64,000 nucleotides of DNA, taken from Rhizobium sp. BT04 (GTDB lineage Bacteria > Pseudomonadota > Alphaproteobacteria > Rhizobiales > Rhizobiaceae). Position 1 is the first letter of the stretch. Each line of letters starts with the position of its first letter. The notes beneath the pieces are model-generated. The model did not search any database. It was given only the letters and a program-made list of their open reading frames with translations, and had not been told where the DNA came from. Below are positions 7,715-16,627 of the stretch, in pieces. A program made the translations under genes and the position numbers. The DNA is taken from positions 682,001 through 746,000 of the forward strand of contig NZ_CP125652.1 of the NCBI RefSeq assembly GCF_030053135.1, in the 5' to 3' direction.

Positions 7715-7793
7715 AAGCGAATGCGAGCGATAAGCGCGGACATCAGCTGCAACGCCGGCCCGGGCCGTCGATGGCCGGTGCATATCGAATGGA

Positions 7794-7819
7794 GGAACGG
7801 TTTGACGTCAAGGATCGTT
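7794..7819 (+). promoter_or_regulatory. EcfG (RpoE2-type) promoter of the TerC-family gene
   Basis: GGAAC (7794-7798), a 17-base spacer and CGTT (7816-7819) match the EcfG consensus exactly. The spacer contains the palindrome TTGACGTCAA (7802-7811). Transcription would start near 7826, leaving a leader of about 70 bases before the ATG at 7898. Confidence 0.7.
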
Positions 7820-7854
7820 GTCCGGCGGCACCGCTGGCGGTTGACGTCAAACCG
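7798..7854. promoter_or_regulatory. Paired palindromic operator-like sites overlapping the EcfG promoter
   Basis: CGGTTTGACGTCAA (7798-7811) and its exact reverse complement TTGACGTCAAACCG (7841-7854) form a perfect 14-bp inverted repeat. Each arm contains the self-complementary 10-mer TTGACGTCAA. The first site lies in the promoter spacer and the second at about +16 to +25, so the first arm would not be transcribed. This favours two protein-binding operators over an RNA hairpin. Confidence 0.55.
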
Positions 7855-7897
7855 TCGAGACGCTAGCACGGCTCTTGACGCATTGGGGATATTTCAT

Positions 7898-8524
7898 ATG
7901 GACATCTTTACGGCAGCCGGTCTGACGGCTCTGCTGCAGGTCATTGCTATCGACCTCGTTCTCGCTGGCGACAACGCCGTGGTTATCGGTCTTGCCGCTG
8001 CCGGCCTCGAGGCGACGCAACGCCGCAAGGCGATCATCGTCGGCATTGCCGCCGCGACCATCCTGCGTATTCTCTTTGCCAGCGTCGCGGTCTATCTGCT
8101 GGCGATCGTCGGCCTGCTGCTGGCAGGCGGACTTCTGCTCCTGTGGGTCTGCTGGAAGATGTGGCGCGAACTTCGCGCCGGCCATGGCGAAAACCACGAC
8201 GCGGCGGGCGCCGAAAGCGCGCCGAAAAAGACCTTCTTCCAGGCGGCCACCCAGATCGTCATCGCCGACGTCTCCATGTCGCTCGACAACGTACTCGCCG
8301 TTGCCGGTGCCGCGCGCGAACATCCGAGCGTGCTGATCATCGGTCTTGCTCTGTCGATCGCGCTGATGGGCATCGCTGCCAACCTGATCGCCCGGTTGCT
8401 CAACAACCATCGCTGGATCGCCTATGTCGGCCTGCTGATCATCCTCTACGTCTCGCTCGACATGATCCATCGCGGCGGCGTCGAAGTGCTGCCGTATGTG
8501 CAAGCGAGCGGGTTCAAGCTTTAG
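7898..8524 (+). CDS. TerC/YjbE family integral membrane protein (putative metal exporter)
   Basis: The 208-residue product has about seven hydrophobic segments. It shows the two conserved acidic motifs of TerC-family proteins: DLVLAGDNAVVIGLA near residue 20 and DVSMSLDNVLAVAGAA near residue 127. The family is linked to manganese or other metal-ion export. The start is the ATG at 7898, directly before the first membrane helix; the longer upstream frame would begin before the promoter. It is transcribed divergently from the YflT-like stress gene, and both have EcfG-type promoters. No yybP-ykoY manganese riboswitch core was recognised in the leader. Metal specificity cannot be told from sequence. 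Confidence 0.85.
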   Translation: MDIFTAAGLTALLQVIAIDLVLAGDNAVVIGLAAAGLEATQRRKAIIVGIAAATILRILFASVAVYLLAIVGLLLAGGLLLLWVCWKMWRELRAGHGENHDAAGAESAPKKTFFQAATQIVIADVSMSLDNVLAVAGAAREHPSVLIIGLALSIALMGIAANLIARLLNNHRWIAYVGLLIILYVSLDMIHRGGVEVLPYVQASGFKL

Positions 8525-8555
8525 GATCTGTGGACAGTTATCTGAGCCATAGGAT

Positions 8556-9374
8556 TTAGAGCCTGACCTCGGTCTCGAAGCTCATCTGGTCATACGCCGG
8601 CACCACATGGTCCGGCGTCTCAGCCATCACCACGTCGTAGTCTAGCGGCGTGTGCATATGGGTGAGGATCGCCTGCTTCGGCTTCAGCCGGCCGATCCAG
8701 TCGAGCGACTGTTCCAGCGACAGATGGCTCGGATGATAGGCATATTGAAGTGCGTCGATGATCAGCACGTCGAGATTCTGCAGCTTGTCGACGGTCTGCG
8801 GCGGGAAATCGCTGATATCGCTGCAATAAGCCACATCGCCGATCCGGAAGCCGAGCGAGTGAATATCACCGTGCTGCTGGAGATGCGGATAGAAGGCGAT
8901 CGTGCCTCCCGGACCGCGGATTTCGACGGGGTCGTCGAGATTTTCGATGACAACAGGCAGCACGATCGGCGGATAATTGCTGCCCGGCGGCGTTTCCAGG
9001 CAATAGCCGAAGGCGTCCCGCAGCCGGTCCATGGTAAATTGGTCGGCGAAGATCGGCACCCGGCGGCGGGTATTGTGAAAATAACCGCGCAGATCGTCGA
9101 TGCCATGGATATGATCCGCATGCGGATGGCTGTAGAGCACGGCATCGACATGGTCGGCCCCTGCCCTGATCATCTGTTCGCGAAAATCCGGCCCGGTGTC
9201 GATGACGACGGTGGTGACGCCGCCATCCCCCGCAAATTGCTGCACCATGAAGGCGGCGCGCGTGCGCCGGTTCTTCGGATTGTCGGGATTGCAGGCGCCC
9301 CAGTCGCCGGTAATGCGCGGCACGCCGGGTGACGACGAACAGCCGAGAATGGTGAAGCGCCGTCGGTAGAGCAC
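8556..9374 (-). CDS. MBL-fold metallohydrolase (PhnP-like)
   Basis: The 272-residue product is a metallo-beta-lactamase fold hydrolase. The metal motif HPHADH is at about residue 83, GDVAYCSDISDFP gives the bridging Asp, and LTHMHTPLDYD is near the C-terminus. The N-terminal ILGCSSSPGVPRI resembles PhnP and lipoyltransferase-associated MBL proteins, so a cyclic phosphate diesterase activity is possible but unproven. The start is a GTG at 9374, 4 bases after the tatD stop, in keeping with the tight tmk-holB-metG-tatD operon; the longer frame adds a basic, non-homologous extension. In rhizobia this gene commonly follows tatD. Confidence 0.85.
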   Translation of the reverse strand: MLYRRRFTILGCSSSPGVPRITGDWGACNPDNPKNRRTRAAFMVQQFAGDGGVTTVVIDTGPDFREQMIRAGADHVDAVLYSHPHADHIHGIDDLRGYFHNTRRRVPIFADQFTMDRLRDAFGYCLETPPGSNYPPIVLPVVIENLDDPVEIRGPGGTIAFYPHLQQHGDIHSLGFRIGDVAYCSDISDFPPQTVDKLQNLDVLIIDALQYAYHPSHLSLEQSLDWIGRLKPKQAILTHMHTPLDYDVVMAETPDHVVPAYDQMSFETEVRL

Positions 9375-9378
9375 GCCG

Positions 9379-10161
9379 CTAGACCCTCGGCATCTTCGAG
9401 AACAGCCGGAAGGCATTCTCTGTCGTGATCCGTGCGACCTCAGCATAGGAAAGGCCGATCGTCTCGGCGAGCACCTCGGCGGTGTTGACGACATAGGACG
9501 GTTCATTGCGCTTGCCGCGCCAGCGCTTCGGCGCCAGATACGGCGCGTCCGTTTCCACCAGCAGCCGATCCTGCGGGATCGTCTTGGCGATCTCGCGCAG
9601 CTCTTCCGACTTCGGAAAGGTCAGGATTCCCGAAAAGGAGACATAGCCGCCGAGCGCGACGCCGGTCTTCGCCAGTTCCGGGCCGGCCGAGAAGCAGTGG
9701 AGGATGAACGGGAAAGCCCCCTTCCCGGTTTCCTCGGTCAGGATCGCAGCCATGTCCTCGTCGGCGCTGCGGCTGTGGATGACGAGCGGCAACCGGGTCT
9801 CGCGCGCCGCGGCAATATGGCGGCGAAAACCGGTCTGCTGGTCCTCAGGCTTTTGCGTGTCATAGAAATAGTCGAGACCGGCCTCGCCGATGGCGACGAT
9901 CTTCTCATGGGCATTGGCGAGACGTACCAGCTCTTCCGTTGGGATATCCAGCTCTTCGTCGGCATTGTTCGGATGCGTGCCGACCGAGCAGAACACCGAG
10001 GGATATTTCTCTGTGATGGCAAGTAGCGCGCCGAGCTTGCGCACCCGCGTCGAGATCGTCACCATCTGCGCAACGCCGGCCTGATGGGCGCGCGTGACGA
10101 TCTCGTCGCGCTCCGCCTCGAAATCGGCGAAATCAAGATGGCAATGCGTATCGATCAGCAC
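9379..10161 (-). CDS. tatD: TatD family metal-dependent deoxyribonuclease
   Basis: The 260-residue product carries all TatD metal-site motifs in order: DTHCHLDF at the N-terminus, GEAGLDYFYD at about 90, LPLVIHSR at about 128, LHCFS at about 157 and VETDAPYLAP at about 205. Family members are cytosolic 3'-5' exonucleases or hydrolases active on DNA and peroxide-damaged ends. The start is a GTG at 10161, 4 bases after the metG stop, and the protein begins directly with the metal motif (VLIDTHCH), as usual. It is part of the tmk-holB-metG-tatD-MBL operon. Confidence 0.92.
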   Translation of the reverse strand: MLIDTHCHLDFADFEAERDEIVTRAHQAGVAQMVTISTRVRKLGALLAITEKYPSVFCSVGTHPNNADEELDIPTEELVRLANAHEKIVAIGEAGLDYFYDTQKPEDQQTGFRRHIAAARETRLPLVIHSRSADEDMAAILTEETGKGAFPFILHCFSAGPELAKTGVALGGYVSFSGILTFPKSEELREIAKTIPQDRLLVETDAPYLAPKRWRGKRNEPSYVVNTAEVLAETIGLSYAEVARITTENAFRLFSKMPRV

Positions 10162-10165
10162 GGCT

Positions 10166-11716
10166 TCAAGCCTCCGGAGCCACGTAGCGCGGGAAGATCG
10201 GCGTCGGCGCTTCGAGCGGCGTTCCGGCAACGAGACGGCCGGCTTCACCGAGAGCGGCGAAGTCGCGCTTGCCAGCGGGTGCGGCAACCAGATCGAGTAG
10301 CTTGCTGGATGATTCCGGCATGAAGGGCTGCAGCAGGATGGCGATCTGGCGCACGACTTCGGCAGTCACATAGAGCACCGTGCCCATACGCTCCGGATCC
10401 GTCTTCTTCAGCGCCCATGGCGCCTGGCCGGCGAAATAACGGTCGGTCTCGGAGACAACAGCGATGATCGAAGCGAGCGCCCGGTGGATCTGCTGCTTGC
10501 CCATGTCCTCGCGCGTCGAGGCATGCAGCGCGTCGGCTTGGGCGAGCATCGCCTTGTCCTCGTCGCTGAGTGCCCCGCATTCCGGGATCTTGCCGTCGCA
10601 GTTCTTGACGATCATCGACAGCGAGCGGCTGGCGAGATTGCCGATGCCGTTGGCGAGGTCGGAATTGATGCGAATGCCGATCGCCTCTTCGCTATAGCTG
10701 CCGTCCTGGCCGAAAGAGACTTCGCGCAGGAAGAAGTAGCGCACTTGGTCGAGGCCGAAATGGTTCACCAGGTTGACGGGATCGACGACGTTGCCGAGCG
10801 ACTTCGACATCTTCTCGCCCTTGTTGAGCAGGAAGCCATGGGCAAAGACCCGCTTTGGCAGCGGCAGCTTTGCCGACATCAGGAAGGCCGGCCAATAGAC
10901 GGCATGGAAGCGGATGATGTCCTTGCCGATGATGTGGACGTCGGCCGGCCAGTATTTCGCCCGCGGGCCGTTCCGGTCCTCGATATAGCCGGTCGCGGTG
11001 ATATAGTTGGTCAGCGCATCGACCCAGACATACATGACGTGGGCGTGATCGTTCGGCACTTTGATGCCCCAGTCGAAGGTCGTGCGCGAGACCGAGAGGT
11101 CCTTGAGGCCTGACTTGACGAAGGAGATCACCTCGTTGCGGCGCTCGACCGGACCGATGAAATCGGGGTTCGCCTCGTAATGGGCCAGCAGCTTCTCCTG
11201 GTATTCGGAGAGCTTGAAGAAATAGCTTGCCTCTTCCACCCATTCGACGGGCGTGCCCTGCGGCCCGTAGCGCACGCCGTCGGCGCGCAGCTCCGTCTCG
11301 TTTTCCTGGTAATAGGCCTCGTCGCGCACCGAGTACCAGCCGGCATAGCTGTCCTTGTAGATGTCGCCGTTCTCGGCCATCAGGTTCCAGATGTTGCGCG
11401 ATGTCTCGTGATGGCGCTCCTGCGTGGTGCGGATGAAGTCATCGTTGGAGGCGTTCAGCAGCTTGGCCATCGCCTGGAATTCGCCGGAGTTGCGATCGGC
11501 AAGCGCCTGTGCAGTGATCCCCTCGCCGCGCGCCGTCTGCTGCATTTTCTGGCCGTGTTCGTCGGTGCCGGTCAGGAAGAACACATCCTTGCCGTCGAGG
11601 CGCTGATAGCGCGCCATCGCATCCGTCGCGATCAGCTCATAGGCATGGCCGATATGCGGCTTGCCGTTGGGATAGGAAATCGCGGTGGTGATGTAGAAGG
11701 GTGTCTTGTCTGTCAT
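10166..11716 (-). CDS. metG: Methionyl-tRNA synthetase
   Basis: The 516-residue product charges tRNA-Met. It has the class I HIGH motif as PHIGHAYE near residue 20, the KMSKS motif as [10 protein letters not shown] near 300, and the MetRS-specific [13 protein letters not shown]. It lacks the C-terminal tRNA-binding (EMAP-like) domain of longer enzymes and fits the short MetG2 type common in alphaproteobacteria. The start is the ATG at 11716 ([18 protein letters not shown]), not the upstream in-frame codon. It lies 296 bases downstream of holB with no clear terminator between, so it may be transcribed from its own promoter or with holB. Confidence 0.95.
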   Translation of the reverse strand: MTDKTPFYITTAISYPNGKPHIGHAYELIATDAMARYQRLDGKDVFFLTGTDEHGQKMQQTARGEGITAQALADRNSGEFQAMAKLLNASNDDFIRTTQERHHETSRNIWNLMAENGDIYKDSYAGWYSVRDEAYYQENETELRADGVRYGPQGTPVEWVEEASYFFKLSEYQEKLLAHYEANPDFIGPVERRNEVISFVKSGLKDLSVSRTTFDWGIKVPNDHAHVMYVWVDALTNYITATGYIEDRNGPRAKYWPADVHIIGKDIIRFHAVYWPAFLMSAKLPLPKRVFAHGFLLNKGEKMSKSLGNVVDPVNLVNHFGLDQVRYFFLREVSFGQDGSYSEEAIGIRINSDLANGIGNLASRSLSMIVKNCDGKIPECGALSDEDKAMLAQADALHASTREDMGKQQIHRALASIIAVVSETDRYFAGQAPWALKKTDPERMGTVLYVTAEVVRQIAILLQPFMPESSSKLLDLVAAPAGKRDFAALGEAGRLVAGTPLEAPTPIFPRYVAPEA

Positions 11717-12012
11717 GGCGGCCAATGTCCGGCTAACTCTATAAAAATGGTCAGCCGCTCTTAGCGCATGTCACCGTCAAGCGAAACATCAAGTTTCACC
11801 GCCGCCAATGATTTCCGGGAGGTTAGCACGGTGAACTTTACTCAGCTTCTGCCGCAATCTACCCGTCATGGAAAAGAGGGCGGAACAGAACCAAGTGCCA
11901 GTTCTCATCTACCGGATTTGTCCTGACCGTGCGCCGTCAGGGGCGCTAGTTTGACGTTCGAGCCGCTCTATTCGCTTTCCGGCCTGTCGCAGGCAAGCCG
12001 GTGACCGGCTGA

Positions 12013-13038
12013 TCAGAGGCCTGGCTGCTTGATATCGGCGAGAATGCTGATGATCGTCTGCTTGCGGTCGAGGTTGTAGGCATCGGAAATCGTCAGCCGC
12101 TCGGTGATCTCCGAATAGAGCCGTGCCAGCCGTTCCGCAGCGGTGATCTGCCCCTCGCCTGCCGCTACGCGCGCGCGGTTCATGATGTCGTCGCCGACAT
12201 GGCTGACGAAGAAATCGAAGATCGTGTCGCTTTCCCGGCCGGAAAGCGCGTCGGCCAGCCGATGCATGGCCTTGCGGGCGGTCGGCCCCTCGGCCGACAG
12301 CATCTCGTCATAGGCGGCGATGATCTCGCCGCCGCCGTAGTTCAGGAGTTTCAGCGCCTCGCCGACGCTGCCCTTGGCGGCCGAAAGCACCGTCCCGCCT
12401 TCGCCTGATATGCCGAGATGGGCAAGGGCCGCGAAGAGTTCATCGTCGGCAAGCGGCGCCAGCTTCAGCGGCAGGCAGCGCGAGCGGATGGTCGGCAGCA
12501 GCTGTCCCGGTGCATGCGAGAGCACCAGGAACAGCGCCCGCTTCGGCGGTTCCTCCAGGATCTTCAGGATGGCGTTGGCCGCATTGCGGTTCATGTCGTC
12601 GGCCGGATCGATGATGACGATCCGCCAGTTGCCGGTGCCCGAAGTCTGCGAGAAGAACTTGCCGGCGCGGCGCACCTCGTCGACTGTTATCGCCGATTTC
12701 ACCTTGCCGGTCTTTTCATCCACGGGCCGGGCCAGATGCAGGAGATTGTGCGAGGCGCCGGAGGCGATCTGCCGGCTGACGGCAGAGGCCGGATCCGGAT
12801 CGCCGATCGTCTCCGGCGCCCCGTCGGGATCGGGATGCGAAAGCACATGATTGGCGAAGCGGAAGGCGAGCGTCGCCTTGCCGATGCCCTCCGGCCCCTC
12901 GATCAGGATGGCGTGGTGGCCCTTGCCGGACCGGTAGGATTGCGCCAGGAAGGCTTCTGCCTCCTCATGGCCGAACAGCCTGGTATTTTCGCCTGGCCAG
13001 ATAGCGCCGTCGAGCAGTCCGGGCCTCTCTTCACTCAT
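12013..13038 (-). CDS. holB: DNA polymerase III subunit delta prime
   Basis: The 341-residue product is a clamp-loader subunit. It begins with the family stretch LFGHEEAEAFL, then a P-loop-like EGPEGIGKATLAF at about residue 45, and VRRAGKFFSQTSGTGNWRIVIIDPADDMNRNAANAILKILEEPP around 125-170, the typical delta-prime sensor region. The AAA+ fold is complete but, as usual in delta-prime, full ATPase motifs are modified. The start is the ATG at 13038, 8 bases after the tmk stop. The tmk-holB pairing is conserved in many alphaproteobacteria. Confidence 0.93.
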   Translation of the reverse strand: MSEERPGLLDGAIWPGENTRLFGHEEAEAFLAQSYRSGKGHHAILIEGPEGIGKATLAFRFANHVLSHPDPDGAPETIGDPDPASAVSRQIASGASHNLLHLARPVDEKTGKVKSAITVDEVRRAGKFFSQTSGTGNWRIVIIDPADDMNRNAANAILKILEEPPKRALFLVLSHAPGQLLPTIRSRCLPLKLAPLADDELFAALAHLGISGEGGTVLSAAKGSVGEALKLLNYGGGEIIAAYDEMLSAEGPTARKAMHRLADALSGRESDTIFDFFVSHVGDDIMNRARVAAGEGQITAAERLARLYSEITERLTISDAYNLDRKQTIISILADIKQPGL

Positions 13039-13046
13039 AATGGGCC

Positions 13047-13715
13047 TCACTCATGATGAGCGGCTTCCGGCATTCGGGCACGGCCTGCAGGCGATAGCAA
13101 CTGTTTGACGATCGCCAGGATCTCGGCGGAAATCGCCTCCTCGGTCTGCATGGCGTTGACCACGTGGCAGCGCTCCGGCTCGCGGGCGGCGATATCGAGA
13201 AAGGCCTCGCGCCGTTTCTCGTGGGTTTCGAGCCGCTCCTTCTCGAAGCGATCGGGAGCGTCGGCGCCGGCGCGCTTCTGCGCCCGCTCCAGCCCGATCT
13301 TGGCCGGGATGTCGAGGATCACGGTGCAATCCGGCATGACGCCGTTGATGGCGACGCGCTGCAGCGTCTCGATGAAATCGGGTTCGAGATTGCCGGTGAT
13401 GCCCTGATAGACGCGGGAGGAATCCATGAAGCGGTCGCAGAGCACGATCTTGCCGGCGCCAAGCGCCGGCCGGATCACCTCTTCGACATGGTCGTTGCGG
13501 GCGGCCGCAAAGAGGATCGCCTCCATCCGCGTGCCGAAGGCTTCGGCAGCCCCCGACAACAGCACGTGACGCACGGCCTCCGCGCCCGGCGATCCACCCG
13601 GTTCGCGCGTCACCAGCACGTCGTGACCTTCGCCCTTCAGCGCCGCGGCGAGGCGACGGATCTGCGTGGATTTACCAGCGCCTTCCCCGCCTTCAAATGT
13701 AACGAACAATCCCAT
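13047..13715 (-). CDS. tmk: Thymidylate kinase
   Basis: The 222-residue product phosphorylates dTMP to dTDP in DNA precursor synthesis. The P-loop [12 protein letters not shown] is at residues 6-17, the DR(Y/F) motif appears as [15 protein letters not shown] around 95, and the lid region is [13 protein letters not shown] near 155. The start is the ATG at 13715, which puts the P-loop at the expected distance; the upstream extension of the frame is unlike the family. It is the first gene of tmk-holB, and follows the carboxypeptidase-like gene on the same strand after about 150 bases. Confidence 0.95.
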   Translation of the reverse strand: MGLFVTFEGGEGAGKSTQIRRLAAALKGEGHDVLVTREPGGSPGAEAVRHVLLSGAAEAFGTRMEAILFAAARNDHVEEVIRPALGAGKIVLCDRFMDSSRVYQGITGNLEPDFIETLQRVAINGVMPDCTVILDIPAKIGLERAQKRAGADAPDRFEKERLETHEKRREAFLDIAAREPERCHVVNAMQTEEAISAEILAIVKQLLSPAGRARMPEAAHHE

Positions 13716-13862
13716 ACCGGATGACAATGCCAACTTCCCGCATTCCAGGCGCCCCGCGTGCGCCCCACCTCTTCTATCTATCCGAAGATATCGGGGAGGA
13801 AAACCTTTCGCCGCGGCGACATATTCACCTTTCCCAGCAAAACGCATGGGAAGGCCGGCCGT

Positions 13863-15056
13863 TCAGCCGGGCGCCGACTTGTCCCAGAGCCAGGAGAAAA
13901 ACAGCGATTCGCCGAGCTCCAGCATGGCGTCCACCGCCCGGCTGCTGAGCGAGCCCTCGCCGACCGCCTGCACGGTATAGAGCGGCACCTCCCTGAGAAG
14001 ACGGGACCCTGCGAAAATCCTGAGTGTGCCTGCCTGGGTGTCCGGCTCTACCGGCGCCGTCAGCGGCCAGCGATAGACGATGCGCGCCGACAGCCGGTCG
14101 GGGTTGCTGATCGGGATATAGACGCTGACCGGCGCCTTGGCGACGAGATCGACGGTGCGCGCCGTGCCGCCATAGACGCTGGCGGCGCCGATCACTTCCT
14201 TGTCGGCGAAGATCTGCCGGTTTTCGAAGGCCGTCAGCCCCCACTCGAGCACCCGCTTGGCCTCCTCCGTCCGCTCCTTGTCGGAGGCGATGCCGGCCAG
14301 CGCCAGAAACAGCCGCCGGCCGTCGCGCTCAACCGAAGCGACGATCGAATAGCCCTCGCCCTCGGTAAAGCCGGTTGCCAGCCCGTCGGCACCGAGATCG
14401 AGCCCGAGCAGCGGGTTGCGGTTGCGCTGGAAGATCTTGTTCCACTCGAAATCCGGCAGGGCGAAATAGGGATAGAGATTGGGATAGGACTGGTGCAGGG
14501 CGGTGGCGAGCGTCACCATCTCGCGCGCCGTCACCTTGCTCTTTCCGTCGGGAAGGCCGGTGGAATTGCCGAACTCGGCCTTCTCCATGCCGAGCTCGCG
14601 GGCGCGTCGCGTCATCGACACGGCAAATTGCTGCTCGGTTCCGGCCATGCCCTCGGCGAGGATGATGCAGCTGTCATTGGCGCCCTGGATGGCGACACCC
14701 TTGATCAGGTCATCGACGCGCACCCGCGATTTGAGGCTGGCGAACATCGTTGCCGTCCGCGATGGCGCGCCGCCGGTTCGCCAGGCATATTCGGAAACCG
14801 GATATTCGGTATCGAGGGTGATCTGGCCCTTCGTCAACGCTTCGAAGACGAGATCCATCGTCATCAGCTTGGCGAGCGAGGCCGGCGAAAAACCCTGATC
14901 CTCGTTCTTGGCGAGAAGCACGGTGCCGGTGGCGGCCTCGATCATATAGGCCTGCGCCGCCTTGGTGGCGAAGCCGGCGGTACCGCTATCGGCTGCGAAT
15001 GCGCCGGTGGCGAGCGGCATGATGCATGCAAGCAGGCGAAGCAAAGGCTTCAGCAT
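13863..15056 (-). CDS. D-alanyl-D-alanine carboxypeptidase homologue with altered active site
   Basis: The 397-residue product has a signal peptide (MLKPLLRLLACIM...AFA, cleavage near residue 21), a DacF/PBP5-type serine peptidase domain and a C-terminal PBP5-C-like beta domain from about 270. The SxxK motif is intact (S60-L-A-K63). The SxN motif, normally SGN, reads G-A-N at 125-127, and the KTG motif reads A-T-G at 227-229. Loss of the SxN serine and KTG lysine would strongly reduce or abolish carboxypeptidase activity. The context (near rlpA and tmk) suits a periplasmic cell-wall protein. The start is the ATG at 15056; a TTG one codon earlier is possible. Confidence 0.85.
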   Translation of the reverse strand: MLKPLLRLLACIMPLATGAFAADSGTAGFATKAAQAYMIEAATGTVLLAKNEDQGFSPASLAKLMTMDLVFEALTKGQITLDTEYPVSEYAWRTGGAPSRTATMFASLKSRVRVDDLIKGVAIQGANDSCIILAEGMAGTEQQFAVSMTRRARELGMEKAEFGNSTGLPDGKSKVTAREMVTLATALHQSYPNLYPYFALPDFEWNKIFQRNRNPLLGLDLGADGLATGFTEGEGYSIVASVERDGRRLFLALAGIASDKERTEEAKRVLEWGLTAFENRQIFADKEVIGAASVYGGTARTVDLVAKAPVSVYIPISNPDRLSARIVYRWPLTAPVEPDTQAGTLRIFAGSRLLREVPLYTVQAVGEGSLSSRAVDAMLELGESLFFSWLWDKSAPG

Positions 15057-15130
15057 CAAGAATTCCCATCGATCAGGGGGGCGTATTTCAGGAGGTTAGA
15101 GCGAGAGGAAATCCGATGCAATTGCCGCGC

Positions 15131-16237
15131 TCAGCGCGCGGCGGTTTTTGCCTGATGACGCTTGGCCGCGGCAAGGATCGACTCCTGCGTCAGCCCGTCA
15201 TTGCGCACCATCACCGCGTCGAAGGCGAGATCGACGGTCACCGTCTTCACGTCCTCGTCCTGGTAGCCGAGCGCGAGAGAGCCCAGCGGCCGTTCGTAGG
15301 GCATCGGACCGATCTCCGGCAGCACGACCATCTGGTCGAAGGACGGCGCGGCATTGTTGATGGACGGGGCTGACGGCGCCACCAGAACATGGGTGGGTGC
15401 TGCCAGGGCGGGCGTTGCGGCGGGTACCGCATTGTAGCGCGCGCTCGGCGTCGAACCGGCATAGGACGTGGCCGACATCGGCACCGGCACGCTGGCCGGC
15501 GTCTCATAGTCTTCGGCACTCTGCAACTGATCGCGGGTGATCTTGCGGCTGTTGGAGGCGACCATCACGCCGGTTGCGATCTGGCCTTCCGGATTGACGC
15601 CGGGAATGCGGCTGCCCTTCGGCACGTAGGAGGCCATCAGATAGGGCATGTCGTGGCCGTCCATGCGGGCGCGGCCGACATATTGCACGCGCACCTTGCC
15701 GGTGCCGCTGTGCTGCAGATCCAGCATGTCGGCCGTCTTGTTGGACAGGTCGATGATGCGGCCTTCGTGATAGGGGCCGCGATCGTTGACGCGCACGATG
15801 ACGGAGGAGCCGCTTTCGAGATTGGTGACGCGCGCATAGCTCGGCAGCGGGAAGGTCGGATGCGCGGCGGAAAGATGCATCTGGTCGTAGACTTCGCCAT
15901 TCGCCGTCAGGCGGCCGTGAAAGGCCGAGCCATACCAGGAGGCGACGCCGACCTTGTTATAGGAGAAGTCCTCCTTCGGATAATACCACTTGCCCTTCAC
16001 CTCGTAAGGATTGCCGACCATGTAGCGGCCGCCGCCCTTGGGGATGTTGTTGCCGGTGGCGACCCGCGGGCTCGCCTTCACGCCATATTCGGATTCGGAG
16101 AAATATTCTTTGCCGTGGGATTTCTTCTTCGGCACCGCCTGTGTCGTGCCGCACGCCGCAACCGTCGCACACATCGCCGAGATTGCCAGCCACCGTGCTG
16201 TCGTTGCGAAAGACGCCGCCCCGTATCCCAATTTCAT
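15131..16237 (-). CDS. rlpA: RlpA-like septal ring lytic transglycosylase lipoprotein
   Basis: The 368-residue product has a lipoprotein signal ending in the lipobox VAAC, then an RlpA double-psi beta-barrel at about residues 90-190 with GVASWYGSAFHGRLTANGE, NDRGPY and GRIIDLS. RlpA cleaves denuded septal glycan during division. No C-terminal SPOR domain is recognisable; instead there is a Pro/Ala-rich linker and a short unknown tail. The start is the ATG at 16237, preceded by GTGGGG. A minus-strand TTAACCAT (16271-16264), like a CtrA half-site, lies 27 bases upstream of the ATG; cell-cycle control is possible but weakly supported. Confidence 0.88.
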   Translation of the reverse strand: MKLGYGAASFATTARWLAISAMCATVAACGTTQAVPKKKSHGKEYFSESEYGVKASPRVATGNNIPKGGGRYMVGNPYEVKGKWYYPKEDFSYNKVGVASWYGSAFHGRLTANGEVYDQMHLSAAHPTFPLPSYARVTNLESGSSVIVRVNDRGPYHEGRIIDLSNKTADMLDLQHSGTGKVRVQYVGRARMDGHDMPYLMASYVPKGSRIPGVNPEGQIATGVMVASNSRKITRDQLQSAEDYETPASVPVPMSATSYAGSTPSARYNAVPAATPALAAPTHVLVAPSAPSINNAAPSFDQMVVLPEIGPMPYERPLGSLALGYQDEDVKTVTVDLAFDAVMVRNDGLTQESILAAAKRHQAKTAAR

Positions 16238-16627
16238 ATGCCCCACGCCGCTCAAAGATCGTTATGGTTAAGGAACTCTGCCCCATCTTGGGCCATTACG
16301 CCTTATCCCCGCCCGCCTAACGAGACTTTAATCTTGTTAAGTTCGTGGCAAATTTACGAAGGATTTCGCAGCGATAGCGACAAATCTAATGATTATGGTT
16401 TATAAATCACTAACGTGAGCCTTGCCGCCCTGCTCATTCCGCCGCCGCAATAAGGCCCTGACGCCTCGTGCCGATGCGGGGCATATGGTAAATCTGAACT
16501 CGCTTTCGAATGGCCGAAAAGCCCAAATTGGCACAGGCCGGAGCGGGTTCCCAAGCGGGGCGACGTCCCTTTGCCCCGCCTGGCCAAATGACGCTAAGCA
16601 TTCTCTGCGCAGGGTTGGGGGATTGCC
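16238..16627. other. Gene-free region upstream of rlpA
   Basis: No gene was recognised in these 390 bases. It separates divergent genes and should hold both promoters. A TTAACCAT-like element sits at 16264-16271 and TTAATCTTGTTAAG at 16331-16344; both resemble, without exactly matching, alphaproteobacterial CtrA sites. GCGGGGC/GCCCCGC at 16555-16579 can form a 7-bp hairpin without a T-run. Confidence 0.4.

Noticed and set aside
7820..7897. yybP-ykoY manganese riboswitch before the TerC-family gene
   Set aside because: The conserved core and loop sequences of that riboswitch could not be found in the short leader.
11869..11955. 28-codon plus-strand frame between metG and holB
   Set aside because: No ribosome binding site and no conserved feature; likely chance.
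13758..15155. 465-codon plus-strand open frame antisense to the carboxypeptidase gene
   Set aside because: Low-complexity, charged translation with no domain; the minus-strand gene is clear.
16555..16579. GC-rich hairpin considered as a terminator
   Set aside because: No T-run and no upstream gene ending there.
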